Source: Methylococcaceae bacterium UBA7658 (GTDB lineage: Bacteria; Pseudomonadota; Gammaproteobacteria; Methylococcales; Methylomonadaceae). From it: a DNA stretch of 24,335 nt. The first letter of the stretch is position 1. Every line of letters begins with the position of its first letter. Of this stretch, positions 22,793-24,335 are shown in pieces. The stretch is taken from contig DLHW01000067.1 in assembly GCA_002483425.1 (NCBI GenBank), forward strand, positions 1,900-26,234. The letters run 5' to 3'. Below the pieces are notes generated by a model. It was given only the letters and a program-made list of their open reading frames with translations. It was not told where the DNA came from and made no database searches. A program made the translations under genes and the position numbers.

Positions 22793-24335
22793 ATTCGACG
22801 AACGGACCTTTATTAAGTGTTGAAAAATTAAGCGTTTCCTTCGACGCTCGTCATAGTGTGGTTGATGATATAAGCTTCGAAATACGTTCTGGCGAAACTT
22901 TCGCCCTGGTCGGCGAGTCCGGTTCCGGAAAATCCATTACCGCCTTGTCGGTGCTAAGACTGCTCCCCAATAGCGCTCGTTTAACAGCTGCCGCGATTAA
23001 TTTGGACGGCGAAAATCTACTGCTAAAGACGGAGATGGAGTTCTGCGAAATTCGTGGACGGCGTATCGGTTTAATTTTTCAGGATCCTATGTCGTCGCTT
23101 AATCCTGTGATGACGATAGGCGATCAGATCGCGGAAGCTATTTGGCGGCATTTTTCACTGACAAAGTCCGAAGTCAGAAAACGGGTGCTGGAATTGCTGC
23201 GCCAGGTTGAAATTCCCGAGCCGCAAAATCGGATAAACGATTTTCCGCATCAATTGTCCGGCGGCCAGCGTCAGCGGGTCATGATTGCGATTGTTTTGGC
23301 GGGCCAACCCGAGTTATTGATTGCCGACGAACCGACGACATCGCTCGATGTAACTATTCAAGCACAGATATTGGCGTTACTTAAAGCGCTCCAAAAGCAA
23401 ACCGGAATGGCGCTTTGGCTGATTAGCCACGATTTAGCGCTGGTTTCGTCAATGGCGGATCGCGTTGCGGTTATGCAAAGAGGAAAAATTGTCGAAAATG
23501 CGGCTTCGGGGGTGCTTTTCAATCAACCTCAACACCCTTACACCCGGCAATTATTGGCGGCATTACCGTCTATTCATAGCTGTTTGAACCGCACCGCCAA
23601 AGACAATCCGCCTTTGCTCGAGGTTGAACAGTTCCGTTGCTATTATCCGGTTAGAAAAGGGTTGTTTAAACGCATCGCCGGTTATGTGCGAGCGGTTGAC
23701 GGTGTTAGTTTTGTGATACCGAAAGGCAAGACTTTGGCATTGGTTGGCGAGTCAGGTTGCGGCAAGACGACATTAGGAAAAAGCTTGCTCAATCTTATTC
23801 CCGCCAGTTCGGGAACTGTCAAAATCGACGGCGTTTATTTAAATTCTTTGTCCGGCGAGGCGTTACGCCGGCATCGCGCGCATTTACAAATCGTTTTTCA
23901 AGATCCCTTTTCGTCGATGAATCCGAGGATGCTGGTAGGCGATATCATCGCAGAGGGCATCAAAGCCTTATCTCCGAGAGTTAACTCGGACGAACGGAAA
24001 GCAAGGGTAACCGCCTTATTACAACAAGTGGGGTTGCCGGAAGATTCTGTTTTACGTTATCCGCACGAGTTTTCGGGCGGGCAGCGCCAGCGGATTTGCA
24101 TAGCGCGCGCTTTAGCGGTTAAACCTAAGTTGATCGTGTGCGATGAACCGACCAGTGCGCTCGATGTTTCGGTACAAGCGCAAATTATTCAATTACTCAA
24201 AGAGTTACAAAAAAAACAGGGCATTAGCTATTTATTCATCACACACGACCTCGCCGTGGTTGCCGAGATTGCCGACGTAGTCGCTGTTATGCGCCAAGGA
24301 AAAATTATCGAGCACGGTCCGGTTGAACAAGTGCT
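22789..24335 (+). CDS. Dual-domain ABC transporter ATPase (OppDF/YejF-like), 3' end cut by the window
   Basis: The frame is open from the ATG at 22789 to the edge (515 codons plus two bases). It holds two complete nucleotide-binding domains fused in one chain. Domain 1 has Walker A GESGSGKS (43-50), signature LSGGQ (156-160), Walker B LLIADEPT with Asp180 and Glu181, and switch His214. Domain 2 has Walker A GESGCGKT (320-327), signature FSGGQ (428-432), Walker B IVCDEPT (449-455) and switch His486. HPYTRQLL near 249-256 between the domains is the peptide-family link. Such fusions energise peptide uptake as in YejF or GsiA. With the permease it makes a partial transporter; the second permease and binding protein must lie elsewhere or downstream. 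Only about the last 15-25 residues should be missing. Confidence 0.95.
   Translation, partial: MNSTNGPLLSVEKLSVSFDARHSVVDDISFEIRSGETFALVGESGSGKSITALSVLRLLPNSARLTAAAINLDGENLLLKTEMEFCEIRGRRIGLIFQDPMSSLNPVMTIGDQIAEAIWRHFSLTKSEVRKRVLELLRQVEIPEPQNRINDFPHQLSGGQRQRVMIAIVLAGQPELLIADEPTTSLDVTIQAQILALLKALQKQTGMALWLISHDLALVSSMADRVAVMQRGKIVENAASGVLFNQPQHPYTRQLLAALPSIHSCLNRTAKDNPPLLEVEQFRCYYPVRKGLFKRIAGYVRAVDGVSFVIPKGKTLALVGESGCGKTTLGKSLLNLIPASSGTVKIDGVYLNSLSGEALRRHRAHLQIVFQDPFSSMNPRMLVGDIIAEGIKALSPRVNSDERKARVTALLQQVGLPEDSVLRYPHEFSGGQRQRICIARALAVKPKLIVCDEPTSALDVSVQAQIIQLLKELQKKQGISYLFITHDLAVVAEIADVVAVMRQGKIIEHGPVEQV

Overview
The window reads as a moderate-GC gammaproteobacterial chromosome segment. The gene order maf-rng-yhdP-(nitrilase)-(lipoprotein)-tldD, the dapA-bamC pair and a full-length single-chain PurL are all gammaproteobacterial. 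The PEP-CTERM protein with a PAPAALWL-type anchor, together with the general flavour of the proteins, makes a methanotroph-like lineage (Methylococcales) my best guess. That is inference from memory, not a computed placement. I see no phage, transposon, CRISPR, tRNA or rRNA signal. The segment is core genome with a few lineage-specific insertions.

Layout. Positions 1-33 hold the last codons of an unidentified gene, followed by recJ (ssDNA exonuclease) and a LysR-type regulator. A convergent minus-strand gene encodes a small secreted PEP-CTERM protein. Its upstream region carries a close match to a sigma-54 promoter and a cluster of GTGAC half-sites, the most interesting regulatory signal here. 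Then comes a tightly packed plus-strand run, 3807-13129: rlmH, maf and rng (each joined by a 4-nt ATGA overlap), yhdP (a giant AsmA-like envelope protein), a nitrilase-family amidase, a BamC-like lipoprotein and tldD.

A small minus-strand membrane protein separates this run from dapA-bamC, whose leader contains a perfect 19-bp palindrome around a TATAAT box. A second inverted repeat lies in the bamC-purL gap. After purL, a 140-aa membrane protein, a low-molecular-weight phosphatase, a dienelactone-hydrolase-family protein and an oligopeptide-type ABC exporter/importer operon follow on the same strand. That operon consists of an enlarged OppC-like permease, a small TIGR02450-type protein and a dual-domain ATPase cut by the window edge.

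How they work together. rlmH, maf and rng are translation, nucleotide and RNA housekeeping. yhdP, the two BamC-like lipoproteins and TldD concern the envelope or peptide maturation. dapA feeds lysine and peptidoglycan synthesis, and bamC beside it serves outer-membrane protein assembly. The most notable items are the sigma-54-controlled PEP-CTERM gene, two BamC-family lipoproteins within 4 kb that each carry only one helix-grip-like domain, and the unusual ABC permease with a translationally coupled small tryptophan-containing protein. I did not find a clear new multi-gene system; these are local novelties.
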